The notes: generated from the letters alone by a model not told the origin. A stretch of DNA of 64,000 bases from Trochalopteron elliotii (GCA_024734555.1 JANPWX010000476.1:306285-370284), one strand, 5' to 3'; counted from the first letter of the stretch, positions 1 to 12,573 are shown. Made by a program: numbers and translations.

Positions 1-59
1 GGAGCAGCCCCGTGCTGGAAGGCAGCAGAGCTCACTCCGTAGCCCAGGGGGCACGGGAG

Positions 60-167
60 GGCTCTGCAGCTCGGTAACACAGAGGAGGCTCTGCAGCTCG
101 GTGACACACAGGTGGCTCTGCGGCTGGGTGACACAGGGGTGGCCCTGCAGCTCGGTGACACAGGAGT
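60..167. repeat. 27-bp tandem repeat (minisatellite), four copies
   Basis: Four consecutive units of exactly 27 bp start at 60, 87, 114 and 141. Each begins ggctctgcagctcggtgac or a one- to three-base variant and ends in acag followed by a G-rich tail. No indels separate the units, so this is a young or length-constrained array. It does not continue into 1-59 or beyond 167. The unit length is a multiple of three, but no supported gene lies here, so I treat it as non-coding. Confidence 0.9.
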
Positions 168-3100
168 GGATTGTGCCTCCTGGTCTCAGTTGTCAGGGAG
201 CAGCAGGGAGATGACAGATCAGGACCAGCTCCCCAGCTGACATGAGCTGCTAAAGTGTTATTGACCTTGTGTGGCCTTTTGTCACTATTGTCTCAGCTCC
301 TCTGAAAAGAAACCCTTGGCCTTGGTCTTCTCCTGCGGGCTGGGAAAGCAATTATTGTTGTGACCTGGCCTTAGGTTGATGGAAATATGTGCAGCTTTTG
401 TCACACGTTTCTCTGTCCCAAGTGCATTTCCCCCTTTTTGCTGTTCACACATTGTGTGAAGCAGGTGTTGATTAATCTGGCAGGGTTGGGGAGGTGCAGG
501 CACCCTTCCACATCCTTCTGCCCTCTCTCCACAGCTAGGGTGGTTGCAGCAAAGGCCAAAATTCACTGCAGACAGTACTGAGCACATTATTCCAGTTCAC
601 TGCCAATGGTGAGGCTGTGCAATGAGTCTTGGGATGGATCCTGCTGGAAAATCATCCCGCTTTCCTGGTTCCCACATTTTCCACAGGTTTTTCAGCAGCC
701 TTATCAGAAAGGGCAGTGAATAAACAGCCTGTCTGAGTTGGATTCCTTCTTTGCCCCAGGAAAGAGCTCAATGGATGAGGTTAAAGACAAGAGATGCCCT
801 GGGAGGAGCTGGCATTTGGCTGCCTGTGGTGCTCTGGCTCTGTGAATAATAGGGATCCTTTCCTTTCCAGGACTGTTGGTCTTTGCACTTAATATGCCAT
901 TTTTTCCAAGCGCTGTAATGATGAGGAGAGCTGGAGATGCTGAGAAACAGGCAGATCATTCCTTGCAAGTGCCAGATGATCTACAACACACTATTATCAG
1001 GGCAATACACTTCTTTCATACACTGAGCAAGGTTTCTTATGTAGCCCATGGGTTTGATCTCCACCGGGCCAGCTCTTTTTATCAGTTTGTCAGTTCCAGT
1101 GAAGCAGAAGTATTTCTGCCTGCCTGTCTGCAATAAATTCTGATTGGTCTTGTGTTGGCTGTAAGGCTAACACAGGAGGATGCTCCTCCCATGACAATGA
1201 AAGCAGCTGAAAAGAGGGCCAGGAGCAGATTGCCAGGCAGCCAAACAGCCCCGAGGTAACCTGTTCTGGGGGATTTGCTTTGGTCTCTTGCTGGTGCCCA
1301 TCTCCCTTTTCCTCTCCCAGCAGCAGTACTCTCTGCCAGACGGCTGTTATTTTTTACAGGGCTACAGACAATTATAGCTGTCAAGGGCATGCCAGAGTAG
1401 TTAGCATTTATGATGTTAGGGGAGATTACCCTCTAAATGTTAATAGCAGGCACAGCCGTGATAACTTTCACTCCAGATCCGTGTTGGAGCTGCAGGTGCT
1501 CCGAGAGGCTCAGACACACAACACGAGCACTCTCACTTTTGGGAGTCCTCCACACACCCCTGCTGCTCACACACCTGGTCACCAGGTGTCAGGACAATGG
1601 GGTCTCCCACCAACAAAGCTGTGCAACCATCAAGCCCAGAGAGGTTTGATCTCACCTGGTTTTCTGAGCTGGGGAACATCTGCAGCTATCCAGGAGCTGC
1701 TGTGTGTATCCTGGGCATTCCTGTTGTCATTAGAACTCAGATCAGTGTGAGCACACATGAATTTTCAGCCTCTGCAGCTGCTTTGCCTGTGTTTTCAGAG
1801 GCCACAGGGTTTGATCAGCTGTCAGAAGCTTGGGAAGGGCTGCTCCATGTGGGTGGGCATGGACATGGAATGGTGTAAGACGTGTAAGACGTGTCTTATG
1901 CCCCAGGGCTGCTGGTGAGTCACAAAATCCTCTCAAGCCAGGATCTGCTCAGCTCAGATCATACATATCAAACAAGAGACAGCTCTTCCTGTTTGTTTGA
2001 TGGTACCTGGTGCAACAGGGTTCAACCAACACCTCCAGCAGATCTGCAAGGAGGAAAATCAAAAATAGCTGCTGCTTGAAATGGCTCAGAGACATAAATT
2101 TAGACCAGAACCCTCAACCTGCCCTAGATCCATTGGAAAACATTCCTAACTTTTCAAATCAAAACAATTTTCTAACGTAACTCTGGTGTCCGCACAAGAG
2201 ACCTCAACACCTGATACCACTTGGGCCCAGGTCTTACTGCTGCCAGGTTGTAAAGTAAAATTCTCATGCTGGCTTAAGAGGATGATCCCTTGTCCTGGCT
2301 GGCTGCTGCAGGGTCTCTCCACTCAGCACCAGCACTTTGCTCAGTGCACTTTACCCAGCCTGTGCTCTGCATTTGGGCAGATGGAAGGAAGCCCATTTCT
2401 TGTCTTGTTGGGTTTTAGATCATGAAAAAGTGAAGTGTGAAGCTGAATGATGAATTCTCGTGGTCCCTTACTGGGAGTGCAGCTCTAAAAGACACCCATG
2501 TTTGGCTTAAAGGAGATGGCCTTTTCCCATGGTCCCAGGATAAAGTTCTCATAGCAAAATCCCTTGGCTTTTCCTGCTGGTCTGCAGCCAGGCTGGTCAG
2601 AGGGTGCTTCAGCTTTAGGTTGTTTCCTCTCCCTGAAGGCTCTTGTGCAGACCCAGGGCAGGATTTGTGACTGTTAAACTCCGGGGAGCAGCAGTGGCTT
2701 AACAGCAGAGGCAGCCTGGCCCTTCCTGTTTATCTTTCCCAAGGGCATCTGTCCTCCCACAGGGAAGGTGAAACAGCAATGAAGAGGAGGGTGTCCCACA
2801 CACTGTCCTTGGGGGAAAGAAAGAAAAAGTGAGTGAAGAGGCAAGTAGTTAAAATGTTCTGTTCTTCATGTCTCCTATTTCTGCCCTTGATGTATTAAAC
2901 AAAGGCAGAGGTGAGGGGGTTAGCAAACCTTGGGAGGGGGCCCCCAAAACCCAATTTGTTTGACACTAATTCAATTAAAGAACGAGGAGATTCATTGCTG
3001 ATGCTCACATGTGGCTGCCTCCCTGGGCAGGAGAAATCCCACAGCAAAGTCGTTGGCTGAGGGATGCCCTTGGTAGATCCTGCTCTGCTCCCCCTGGGCC

Positions 3101-4940
3101 ACACTCTGCCCTCAGCTACACCAACACTGCAGGCTGACTCAGCTGAGGCCAGTCTGATGGGTTGGACAGAGACATTCTGTGCCAAAAAAGGAGTTTGGCC
3201 TGGCAGGGTCTCATTTTTCCAGCACTGTGTGTGCTGTCTGCACTTGGCTATGTGCCCCCATCTCACTGACAGGATGAGTTCCATGAACTGATGGGAATCA
3301 AGGCCTCCTTTGAGCAAACAGTGACAAAAATGCTTCAAATAAAGCTGAGATGTGGGTGCTTACAGGCAGTATCTGCATTTTAAATGGAAAGACTCTTTGC
3401 AATATTCCCAGGATGATAATGGAGCAGGGGTCTGACACAAGGGTGTGGGGCTGGCAGGTTAAGCTGTTGCATAGATAATCCAGCCATGCTGGTTCACCAA
3501 AGCCAGAGGTCTGCACAGCTCTCCAGAGCATTTGCAGGCAGTGGGACAACTTAATAACATCACACACAAGTGAATAAACATCTCAGGTGCAGCCATGTCA
3601 GCGTGGCTGCAGCATCTTGATTATATCAATGAAGGGAGTGTTTGGGTCCTGCCAGCTGAGTACCCTCCCAGAGGAGCAGGAAGGAGGGAGGACTCCAAGG
3701 ACTGGCATTCTTGACATGGAAATGTAATTAGTCCAAGCCACAACTTTGTTACAATGCATTAACTCAAACCAAGAAGAAAGAGTGGCTCCAAATCCAGGAA
3801 CAGTGAAAGGAAAGCAAAAAGTATTTGCACCAGTTTGACTGTAGATATTTCAGAATCACCCCACTCCAGGAGAACTTTTCCCACCTGACAACATTCCAGC
3901 AAGTGCAATGCCTCTTCAGGAACACCATAAATTGCCAGGTTTCTGACTGGCAGCACATGTGCCATTTGCAGAGAACAACACGATTTGTTTCAGAAGTAGA
4001 ACAAATTTCACAATAAAGCTGAAAGTCCCCTGCTTTCCTGAAATCTGAGGATAACTAAATTCACTGAAAATGAGGGAAGTGGCAGCATTTCCACGGGTTT
4101 GGCAAGTTCTGGATGGTTTGATATTTCAGTTGATACTCCCATTTAATGGAGATTTGCAGACTGGCATAAGCAGAATTCAGTTCTTATTTCTTCAACCAGG
4201 ACATTTGGTTTATCATCTTGGGATGTTCATGATTTAAACTGGGATTCTAATGATAAAAGTCTATGTCCAGAAAAATTAAGAAAAGTTTCTTATCCCAATC
4301 ATTTTTAGCACTGAATAAAAACAGTCCCAGTAGCTGTTAGACACCATCTGCATCTTTTCTAGAAGGACTGTTACTGCTCTTTCTATTTTAGTTGTTGATT
4401 GAAGGTATCTCACATATTTTACACCACATCAGAGTTTTGGAAGTCCAAATTTTGATAGTAAATATTACACCTCTCCTCCACTGCCTGTAAGACTGATGCT
4501 TTTTTATTTTCTTCTGGTTTTATAATTTTTAGCTTCAAAATATAGAATGATTGAGAAGAAAAACAAGTAGGGAGGCATTTCCATAAACTGTTTGTCCTTC
4601 CTCCACCTTCCCTGTTTTGCAAGACCAATGCCTTCTCCCCCGTTAAGATGAGAGAGGCAGCATCCTTTCTGCTTTTAATATCAAATTCTGGCTTTGCAGG
4701 AAGTGCCTATAGAGATACACTGTAACTACCATCTTTAAAGTACTGAATCAAGGAGTAAAAAGGCCCTTTGAAGAGCAGAAGCATTTTCCTTGCTTTGCTG
4801 TTGATGCAGGGCTGTGCAGATAGGAAAACACTTGGAATATTGGCTGCAAAAGGGAAGCACTGCCAGACCTGTGCTCAGAGAGCCTTTACTTGAAAGACCT
4901 TGGTGTCCATCTTTAATTCCTCTCAGGCTGGAAAGACTCT
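168..4940. other. Non-coding, single-copy-looking DNA; no gene seen
   Basis: No open frame longer than about 160 codons occurs, and none has a recognisable domain. No interspersed repeat that I know is visible. A small near-palindrome with a preceding direct repeat (taagac-gt-gtctta) lies at 1885-1898. The 4160-4650 part is AT-rich. Old, strongly decayed repeats could be present and missed. Confidence 0.55.
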
Positions 4941-5042
4941 GCAAAACCTCAGCTGGAAGAGCAAAATCCAAGCCAAAAAAGCAAAATCTCAGCCAAAAAA
5001 GCAAAATCCCTGGCAAAAAAAAGCAAAATCTCAGCTAGGAGA
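4941..5042. repeat. 20-bp tandem repeat, five copies
   Basis: Five head-to-tail units begin at 4941, 4961, 4981, 5001 and 5023, each starting gcaaaatc or gcaaaacc. Four units are 20 bp. The fourth is 22 bp because its A-run is two bases longer. The inner three end in ccaaaaaa or gcaaaaaa. The first and last instead end in agctggaaga and agctaggaga, so the outer units resemble each other more than the inner ones. Open frames crossing it (for example a lysine/glutamine-rich one on +) simply reflect a stop-free repeat. Confidence 0.9.
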
Positions 5043-5590
5043 GCAAACTGTCTGTCCCTGCCTGCAGCTCCTGATCGCTGAGGATTTTCCGTGACAAAGC
5101 TCAGCCCAGGTACTCCAGTCTGCTCCTTTATTGTTAATGAAGCAACAGAACTTCCTGCAGCCCAAAGCATCAGGCCAGAGAGCTGCAAATTCCAAGGCAG
5201 ATGTCTCTCTCTCTCTTTGTGCTTGTTCACACAGTTTGATTCCCTAGATACAACTCCCAGGAAAAAGACCTTTTTCTTTTGAAGGAAGGCAGTGACACCT
5301 TATCTACAATAGTGCAAACAGCTGTTGGTTCATTCCTTGCAGTCATTTAATGTATCAGTGAAATACAGTCACCTGCACAGTTTGAGGGAGGTAGTACACT
5401 GTGTTTTGATTGCATTTCTCCTGGTTTGCAAAGCCTGACCTGGAAATGAAAACTCTCCATCCCATGGGTATGACCCACAAGAGGTTTGTGTGCTGTTTGC
5501 TGACTCTGAATCGTGCCAGGTTCCCATCCATTCCAGGTGCTGCATCCCTTACAAAAAGAATCAGTACCTGGATCCAGGCTGCCCAATATT
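5043..5590. other. Non-coding spacer; nothing specific
   Basis: This is a unique-looking stretch between the 20-bp array and the first CR1 copy. A short (CT)n run lies near 5202-5215. No gene or known repeat is recognised. Confidence 0.5.
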
Positions 5591-5962
5591 ATGGAATCAC
5601 GGAATCCCAGAATGGTTTGGGTTGAAAGGGAAACTAAAGACTATCTATTTCTGTCCCCTGCCATGACAGGGACACCTCCCACTGTCCCAGGCTGCTCCAA
5701 GCCCTAATGTCCAACCTGGCCTTGGGCACTGCCAGGGATCCAGGGGCAGCCACAGCTTCTCTGGGCACCCCGTGCCAGGGCCTGTCCACCCTCACAGGGA
5801 AGAATATCTCCCTAACATCTATTTCTGTCAGTGTGAAACCATTCCCCCTTGTCCTGTCATTCCAGGCTCTTGTTGAAAGTCCTTCTCTGGCTTCCTTTTA
5901 GGCCCCTTCAGATACTGGGAGGCTGCTCTAAGGTATCCACGTAACCTCTCTTCTCCAGATTA
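5591..5962 (-). mobile_element. CR1 LINE fragment, 3' end, antisense
   Basis: On the + strand it opens with the reverse complement of CR1's terminal 8-mers (ggaatcac ggaatccc agaatgg) and then 'ggtttgggttg'. It continues through the 3' UTR landmarks: tgccatgacagggacacc, ccaggctgctccaagcc, ccaacctggccttgggcac, ggatccaggggcagccac and ttgtcctgtcattccag. Similarity fades after 'cttctccagatta' near 5962. About 370 bp of 3' UTR is left and the endonuclease and reverse transcriptase are absent, as usual for 5'-truncated LINE insertions. It carries the songbird-type 'ggatccagggg' version. Confidence 0.93.
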
Positions 5963-8900
5963 TTTTCTGTGCTATTTAGGGTGTCTCTGGTTTGGGACAC
6001 TTCATTTTAAAAATAAGGTATGGAGCAAGAATTATAGTTCAAAGTAACAAGTAAATGCAATTAGGAGCCTACAACTCCTCAGCTGCAAGAAGGGTCTGCA
6101 TTTGTTAATCCTGGACCAGAATGAATGGTGTTAAAATAAATGCCTCCAGAAAAGGTGTGGCAAGTCCTTGGAAGTGAAAAGCTCTGTCCTTGAATTTCAG
6201 TGAAGATCAAGGTTGGAGTGCCAGGATAAGCAAGAAGGGAGCAGAGCATGGAACAGACCAGGAAGGCAGAGTGTTCCTCCTTGGTGGTCTCTTACATCAA
6301 TGAACCCCCTCCTCATTTCTGAAGCCCACACCTGCTGTGTCCCAATCTGCTTTTCCTGCACGGAGACCTCTAAGTGCTCTGGTCCAGATTGATCAGTGTC
6401 ACAGCACTGGGAGGGAGCTGTTCACTGCTCTAAGGAGCACTTTTGTTGAAGGGCACCTAATGCATTAGGAGAAGAAGAGGTGCCACCATTCACTCCACTT
6501 GTCACTTTCCATCTGGTCAGTGGTGTCAGCAGTGAAATCTAGCAGTCCAGGAGAACAGGATTAATTTGTTAATGAATGACAAGCAAAAGACCCTGCTGCA
6601 GAGGGGTGCTGGAGGCAGCACCGTGCAGAAGCTGTCGTTAGGGAAAGAGCTATTTCATTGATGCATGAGGGAAATGCAGAGATAGATGGATACTGCTCAG
6701 AGTCAAATGGTAAAGTGTAACTCACAGACATAAGGTGCCTCCTAAGGAATCACCGTGATGTATTTGGGCTTGGATTTTCAAAGTCACCTAAAGGTAATTT
6801 CTTCAGGGTTTTTAATGCAATGTATTGGTTTGCTTGAAAAAAAAAATAAGAAACCCATCCATTTTAAACAAGCAAGAGAAGACAAACAGTCAGCTGTAAC
6901 TTAAAAGCATTGAGGGCTACATATCCATTTTGAAGAGGAGAGTAATTTTTCAGAGAGCTGAATGCAATGAAGCACCCAGCTTCTGCTGCACTTCAGGGGA
7001 ATGTCAGCACCTTTAGTTAAGATGGAAACACAATGAATTTGGTGTCAAACCATTCCTCTGCACAGAATAACGTGTAAAAAGGTTTCTGGAGGATGTTTAG
7101 AGGATAACACTGGGCTATAATATGAAATACATGGCAATTTAACATACAACTACTGTAGTATAATGCAGCTGTTATCGACAGCAGGACTGGCACAATGTCC
7201 AATTACCCAGGGGAAACGGCATCTCCTGCAGCTTAACAGCTACACTGTCAAATATGGTCAGTCTGTGCCTTGGGAGAGAGAGTTATTAAAATGGCAGAAA
7301 TTAGCGTTAAAGTAATTGATTGGTATTTCCTTAAGTTGCAATAATATTCCCATAAATCTTTAGATGAGAGGAATGTTCCTGAGACATTAAAGGACTTTGG
7401 GAATATGTGTGGTGTGGGTGACTCTCATGGAATAATAAATGGCTCTAGGTGACTTGTTGTTATGGCTCGGATACTGCATGATGTTAACTTTAAGGGCTGC
7501 CTTCAGAACTCGGAAACTTTATGGACTCCTGTGTTTTATTATCTTGTAACCTCAAGTTCATCCTGGCGGGCAGGATCCTGTTCCACCTGTGATTACCAGG
7601 TAGCTGCTGGCACCCGGCCCCTCTCTGCACCTTTCCCTCCGGATCAACTTCCCTAATGAATGCTACTTTTACTGGGTTGGAATCAAACCACTTTAGACCA
7701 TATTTCCTCAGCCATAAAAAGTTATCTGGGGTTTTACTGATCCTAAGTAATGTATTCACATTAGCTAATTAATTAATCTTGTTGAGTAACATATTAATTT
7801 CCTTTAATTTCCTATCCCTACTTGAAAGGCAACATTTTCCTGAAGCCAGTGTGGTGGGGTAGGAAAGGATTTGTAGATTTGAGCTTTCAAGGTTTTGTAG
7901 TTTGGAGGCTTGACTTTGTGCTGGGCAGCAAAACACACACAGGAGGATGTGTGTGGCCACACGCAGAAGCAGAGTCCTGCCTTCACAAGCATTATTTCTG
8001 TCAACAAAAACAAGCATTATGGCCCAAAAAGGCCTTTCAATGTAAGCAAGTGGCCCAGGAGCTTCCTTCCTATTTCCAAAGATGGTTAAAGCCATCTGCA
8101 AAGGAGGATTAAGGTGCCTCAGAGGAATTTCCATACCTAAATCTATCTTTGACCCCAAGCAGGACCCAAGTGAAGCAGAACCTTCACCATTCTCCGTCTT
8201 CTCCCAGGGGTGATCTCAGATGTGCCCCAAATCAATCCTCACCTGCTGCTGTCACTGCTCTGGTGTGGTGTGACAGGGCTTCACAGGCATGGGACAGGTT
8301 CTCCACCTCATCAACACCCCCTTCCCAGGACACTGCTCTCCCAGGAGGGCAGGAATTGCAGGAGAGGCTCAGCCAGAGACATCTGCACTTTTATATGATT
8401 TTTGCATGAAATGTTCTACCTTGGTGCTGTTCTGGCTCTTTCTCCCCAGCAAGACTATGCTACTTCCCAAGACCTAATTATGTTCCTTCATCCTTCTCAT
8501 TTGTCCAGTGCTGAAAGGGGTGTCAGGGCTGATGTTCCTTCACTCAGTTTCTCAGGAACTTGATTTTTTTTCTCATTTTCTTTTTTTAAAGATTTCTCAG
8601 CAGTTCTCATGAGCTGTTTATATTTAAAGGTTGTCAAACTTAAATAAGTTAGCAAGAGCATTCCCCTCTCTGAGGAGTCTGGAAGAGGGCAATGCTCCTG
8701 CTCTTCTTCACTCTGATACCTTTTAATTGTCCTCAGTTAAAAATGCTGATAAAAAAAAAAGATGAAGAAAATAAAGAAACAAGCAAGAAGTGTAGATATT
8801 TTTCTAAATAAATGGCACAAATTCAAAAATCAAACCCAAACACTGGGGGTTTTTTTGCAGGGAGCTGTCTGGGTTGTCAGTTAGAAAAATTAGCCCATCT

Positions 8901-9300
8901 ATCACAGGCCTCTAATTTGCCACTTCCCCTGAAAAGTGTGGGCTTTTAGAGAAACTTCTTAATTTTTCCCTCATTATTATTTCTTTTTTACTTCCTCCAG
9001 TTCTTAAGTAGAAAAATCCCAGAGGATTTAAGTGTCTAAAACAGAAACTTCAGAGCTGTTCTGTTTCTTGCATGGGCTCCCATGGCAGTGGCAGGGAGCA
9101 GGCAGTGAGGGATGATGAGCCCCTGTTTGGGGAGTGGAAGGATCAGGGGCCATGTCCAGCCTGGTGCTGATGCCCTCATGGTGTTGGGGGTGTTTGGGAA
9201 TGTGTTATAGGCTGCTTGTGCAGCACCCTGTGCATGTGTCTGCTCTGCCTGGGGCATCTGGAGATGTCCTAAGACACCTCTGTCCATGTGTCCTGGTGCC
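5963..9300. other. Non-coding, single-copy-looking DNA; no gene seen
   Basis: No supported coding sequence or familiar interspersed repeat is visible. An A/GA-rich low-complexity patch lies at 8749-8790. The 7265-7390 part is AT-rich with several TAAT-type cores and is noted as a possible regulatory element. The 7740-7810 part is also AT-rich (attaattaatc). Confidence 0.5.
8749..8790. repeat. A/GA-rich low-complexity tract
   Basis: A run of ten or more A residues at 8751-8760 is followed by gatgaagaaaataaagaaac. No polyadenylation signal or retrocopy precedes it, so I read it as simple low-complexity sequence. Confidence 0.7.
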
Positions 9301-9625
9301 TGGGGCTCTGTGTGTGCAGGGCTGTGTGTGTGCAGGGCTGTGTGTGCAGGGCTGTGTGTGTGCAGGGCTGTGTGTGCAGGGCTGTGTGTGCAGGGCTCTT
9401 CTGTGCAGGGCTGTGTGTGCAGGGCTGTGTGTGTGCAGGGCTGTGTGTGCAGGGCTGTGTGTGTGCAGGGCTGTGTGTGCAGGGCTGTGTGTATGCAGGG
9501 CTGTGTGTGCAGGGCTCTGTCTGTGCACTGCTCTGTCTGTGCAGGGCTGTGTGTGCAGGGCTGTGTGTGCAGGGCTCTGTGTGTGCAGGGCTGTGTGTGC
9601 AGGGCTCTGTCTGTGCAGGGTTGTG
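9301..9625. repeat. GT-rich minisatellite, 14/16-bp units, about 21 copies
   Basis: About 21 copies of gggctgtgtgtgca occur. Many are the 16-bp form with one extra GT (gggctgtgtgtgtgca), and others are variants such as gggctctgtctgtgca. The 14- and 16-bp forms partly alternate, as expected if unequal exchange copied two-unit blocks. The repeat has no stop codon in several frames on both strands, so it produces spurious open frames up to about 250 codons rich in Cys/Val/Gly or His/Thr/Pro. The alternating GT tracts could adopt Z-DNA. The regularly spaced GGG runs are too far apart for a standard G-quadruplex. Confidence 0.95.
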
Positions 9626-12516
9626 CCTGTGCTGTCCACTGCACTCACCATCCCCAGCCACGTCCCTCACCCTCCTTTTGTGTCTGCCCACAGGCCTCCA
9701 GTCCCTTCTCTGCTTGATGGTGTGTCTCCCCTGCAAATCCCCCCAGTTTCTGAATGTATGAGAATGGCAGAGTGGAAGAGAAAGCTGGAGCAGCTGGGGG
9801 TGCCTTGGGGACGGTGCTTCCTGGCCCCGAAGATTGCTGTGCTATCGCCTTGCACTAAATTGTTGCAGTGTTTAGCAAATTGCATTAATTAAAGTGGCAC
9901 ATCTGGCCTCTTTATCGGGGCTGTGCAGTCCTGGTTTTGATCCTGCAGTGACAGACTCTGACAGTATCAGCATCTCCGGGTAAACACTCGTTACACAAGT
10001 GGAAGGCTCCCTTCTTTCTGGAAAACTGTCTCCAGTGGAAGCACAGAAGCCTCACTGAGGAGCCTCCAATAACCTCTGGAAAGGGAAAACCAGTCATTAG
10101 TAAAGTTCAGTCAACCAGGGCTCTGTTGATAGCAGCAACCACCCTGCCCCTTTCTGGGCTTTCCCCTCTTCCAAAGGAAAGCTCTCCTGCTTAAGTTTAA
10201 GTTTGTGCTCAAACACTGACTGAAAAAAATGATCGCTGAAAATGAAGCTCAGCTCATCTGGGACTCCCCTTTCTTTTCCCCTGCAAGCACCCCACAGCCT
10301 GTACTGCAGCCCCCTTCTTCAACAGAGAAGCTCTCAAACAAATACTTTGCTTAATTTTAGCTAACTCTGCCAACATCTAAGGGCCAAGGAAGAGACCTGA
10401 AACTCTCCAATGAAAGATTAACACACACAAAAATAGACAAATCTCAGCTCTGAATCTACCCAGTTCCTTGGGGGAAAAAAAGGCAAACTTTCATCATAGG
10501 ACTTTATCCCTGCATGTCCAAATCACTGAATTCTCACTCCATTATTTCATCCCAAGTATTTTTAAGAATAAATCCCCTTAGTAGCACAGGTAAAGGATAC
10601 TTTTCCCCTACATCAGGAGCTGTTCTTAAAATAATGGGCCATGAATGAGGCAATTTACCTCATGGAACAAATTATCTTAACAGGTAATGATATTTATGTA
10701 GTTTTCCTATAACCAGAAACTTTATCTGTTTTTTATTTCAGTGACATTCATATCCCAGTGCATCGGGCATGGCATTAAAGGGCTCATCAGTCAAGCTTGG
10801 AGGGAGGGGTAGGGGACAAGAGAGAAATGAAATAGCAGCACTCATCTCAACACACAATGTCAAATTTGACTCTTGTGTTCACGTTTTAGGCTAATAAGGG
10901 ACTGAAGGAGTGGACAAACTCACATAATACAAACACGTCTGGGTGACAATTAGATTAACATTTTTAACTTCCTGGTTAGAGTTGAGTGTATTTAGGAGCC
11001 CTTCAGGAGACAGCTTCTGAAAGCCTGCAATTTGCGTGCTAATAGAGTTAGCCCTTCCCCGAATTCTGCTGAGCCCCCTCCATCCCCCTCCGCAATAATA
11101 GGGGACAACTGACCCCGAGTGCTATTTGTGATGGCCTGGAAATTGTAGATAATGACATGGTGCCTAAGGCGATTGGTCCACCCATCTAATCCCGCACTGC
11201 CAGGGCAGTTCTTCTTTTGGAGTGGCTGCCTGTGTGCTCCATGGGGTCCTTTTTGGGGAGGGTGCAGCCAGCAGCCAGGCTGGGCTCTGTTTGTCCTGAC
11301 AACTGGGGACCAGAGCCCCGAGCCACGGCAGACACACGGGCTGTCGGAACGGCTGCTGGTTTAGGAGTGCACCAGCTCAACAGTGCAAGTGGTGCTTTGC
11401 ACCTCACGGCAGAAACTGGTCTTAAAATAACTCTAAATTGGTTTGTGGATGGAGCCAAAGCACCTCCTGAGCTGCAAACAAAGCTGAGTCAACTCTTGCT
11501 TGCCGAGATCCTCCAGATGTAGCTGAAGTGTCAGCACGGACCCCTCAGCCTGACCCCACCATGTAGATCTGGATGCTCGCTGACACCTCAGCATCCTCCC
11601 AGCTCTGTGTGAGGTTTGCTGAGGGGCCCCCAAAGTGATGGGTACAGCAAAGGTTGGTCTTACACTGAATTCACCCAGCATTTGGCACTGCCCTTTCCAG
11701 AGCTCGATCCCAGGTCAGAGTAGACTCAGCACAGGAGAGGAGGGCGCTCAGCCCTCCCATGAACAGCATCCCAGACCTCACCCCCAGGAACACGAGTACT
11801 TCATTTCCTAAACACCTGGAGTGGACAGATGCTGAGCTCCCGGTGTGACGGCTCCTCACTGCCCGCAGCAGAATGAGACGATTCACACCACATCCAGGAA
11901 ACCCTTCCCCAAATAACTGAGGGGCGAGGGAGGAGGGAAGGGTAAACTCAAACACAGGAGCCTAAGAAAGCCTCCACTCGTACATTGAGCCGCAGCCAAG
12001 CCCCCTTTGGAGGCACAGGCAGAGGGGCACAGCCGCACATGGCTGCAGCAGATTTGCAGTTGTATGGGCTGAGTGTTTGCTTCCTTGACTGCACAATTCC
12101 TGTTACTGATATCATTACGCTGCTCCACTTGGCACATCCGTTCCCTTGGCAGCTCTGGCTGAGGCTTTCCAGCCCTTAGAAAGCTGTGCAGCACTTCGGG
12201 AGCACACGCTCTGCAGCTAAACGAGTCATTATCTGCGAGCCTTAATCAGCCGTCTTGAGCTGAATTTGCCAGCGTGTTTGCAGAAAACCCTGGAGCTCCT
12301 CTGAAGCATCAATGCACGCTGGCATTTCGTGTGGGGAAAACCTTCAGCTGCCTCCTTGGTCTGAACAGAAACTTTCTGTCTTCTACAACTGCTCTCTGCT
12401 CACAGGGTTTAAATGAATGGGGGCTTGGGAGCTGCTGGAGGAGCCCCAGCAGAGCTGTGTCAGGAAACAGCTCAACATCTGCCCTGGAGTGGAACACGTT
12501 ATTTACGTTCCCTTGG
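9626..12516. other. Non-coding, single-copy-looking DNA; no gene seen
   Basis: No repeat I recognise and no supported gene is present. The 10930-11170 and 12195-12290 parts are unique-looking, carry scattered CpGs and homeodomain-type cores (caattag, gctaatag, cattatc) and are possible conserved elements. The 11150-12000 part is moderately CpG-richer than its surroundings but not dense enough to call a CpG island by eye. Confidence 0.5.
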
Positions 12517-12573
12517 AAAAAAAAAAAACAAAAAAAAAAAAAACAAAAAAAAAAAAAAACAAAAAAACAAAAC
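12517..12573. repeat. Interrupted poly-A tract
   Basis: A-runs of 12, 14, 15, 7 and 4 are separated by single C residues. No AATAAA lies 10-30 bases upstream and no gene-like body precedes it, so a retrocopy tail is not supported. Open frames that cross it encode only lysine runs (or Phe on the other strand). Run lengths are likely to be unreliable in sequencing. Confidence 0.9.

Noticed and set aside
4941..5042. CRISPR-like array (20-bp repeats)
   Set aside because: Units are contiguous with no spacers and the host is a vertebrate; it is a plain tandem repeat.
9036..9892. Overlapping open frames of about 150-250 codons on both strands
   Set aside because: They exist because the GT-rich minisatellite lacks stops. 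The products are Cys/Val/Gly or His/Thr/Pro repeats in several frames at once, which is not coding behaviour.
12517..12573. Poly-A tail of a processed retrocopy
   Set aside because: No AATAAA upstream, no gene-like body and no target-site duplication; A-runs interrupted by C at intervals look like simple sequence.
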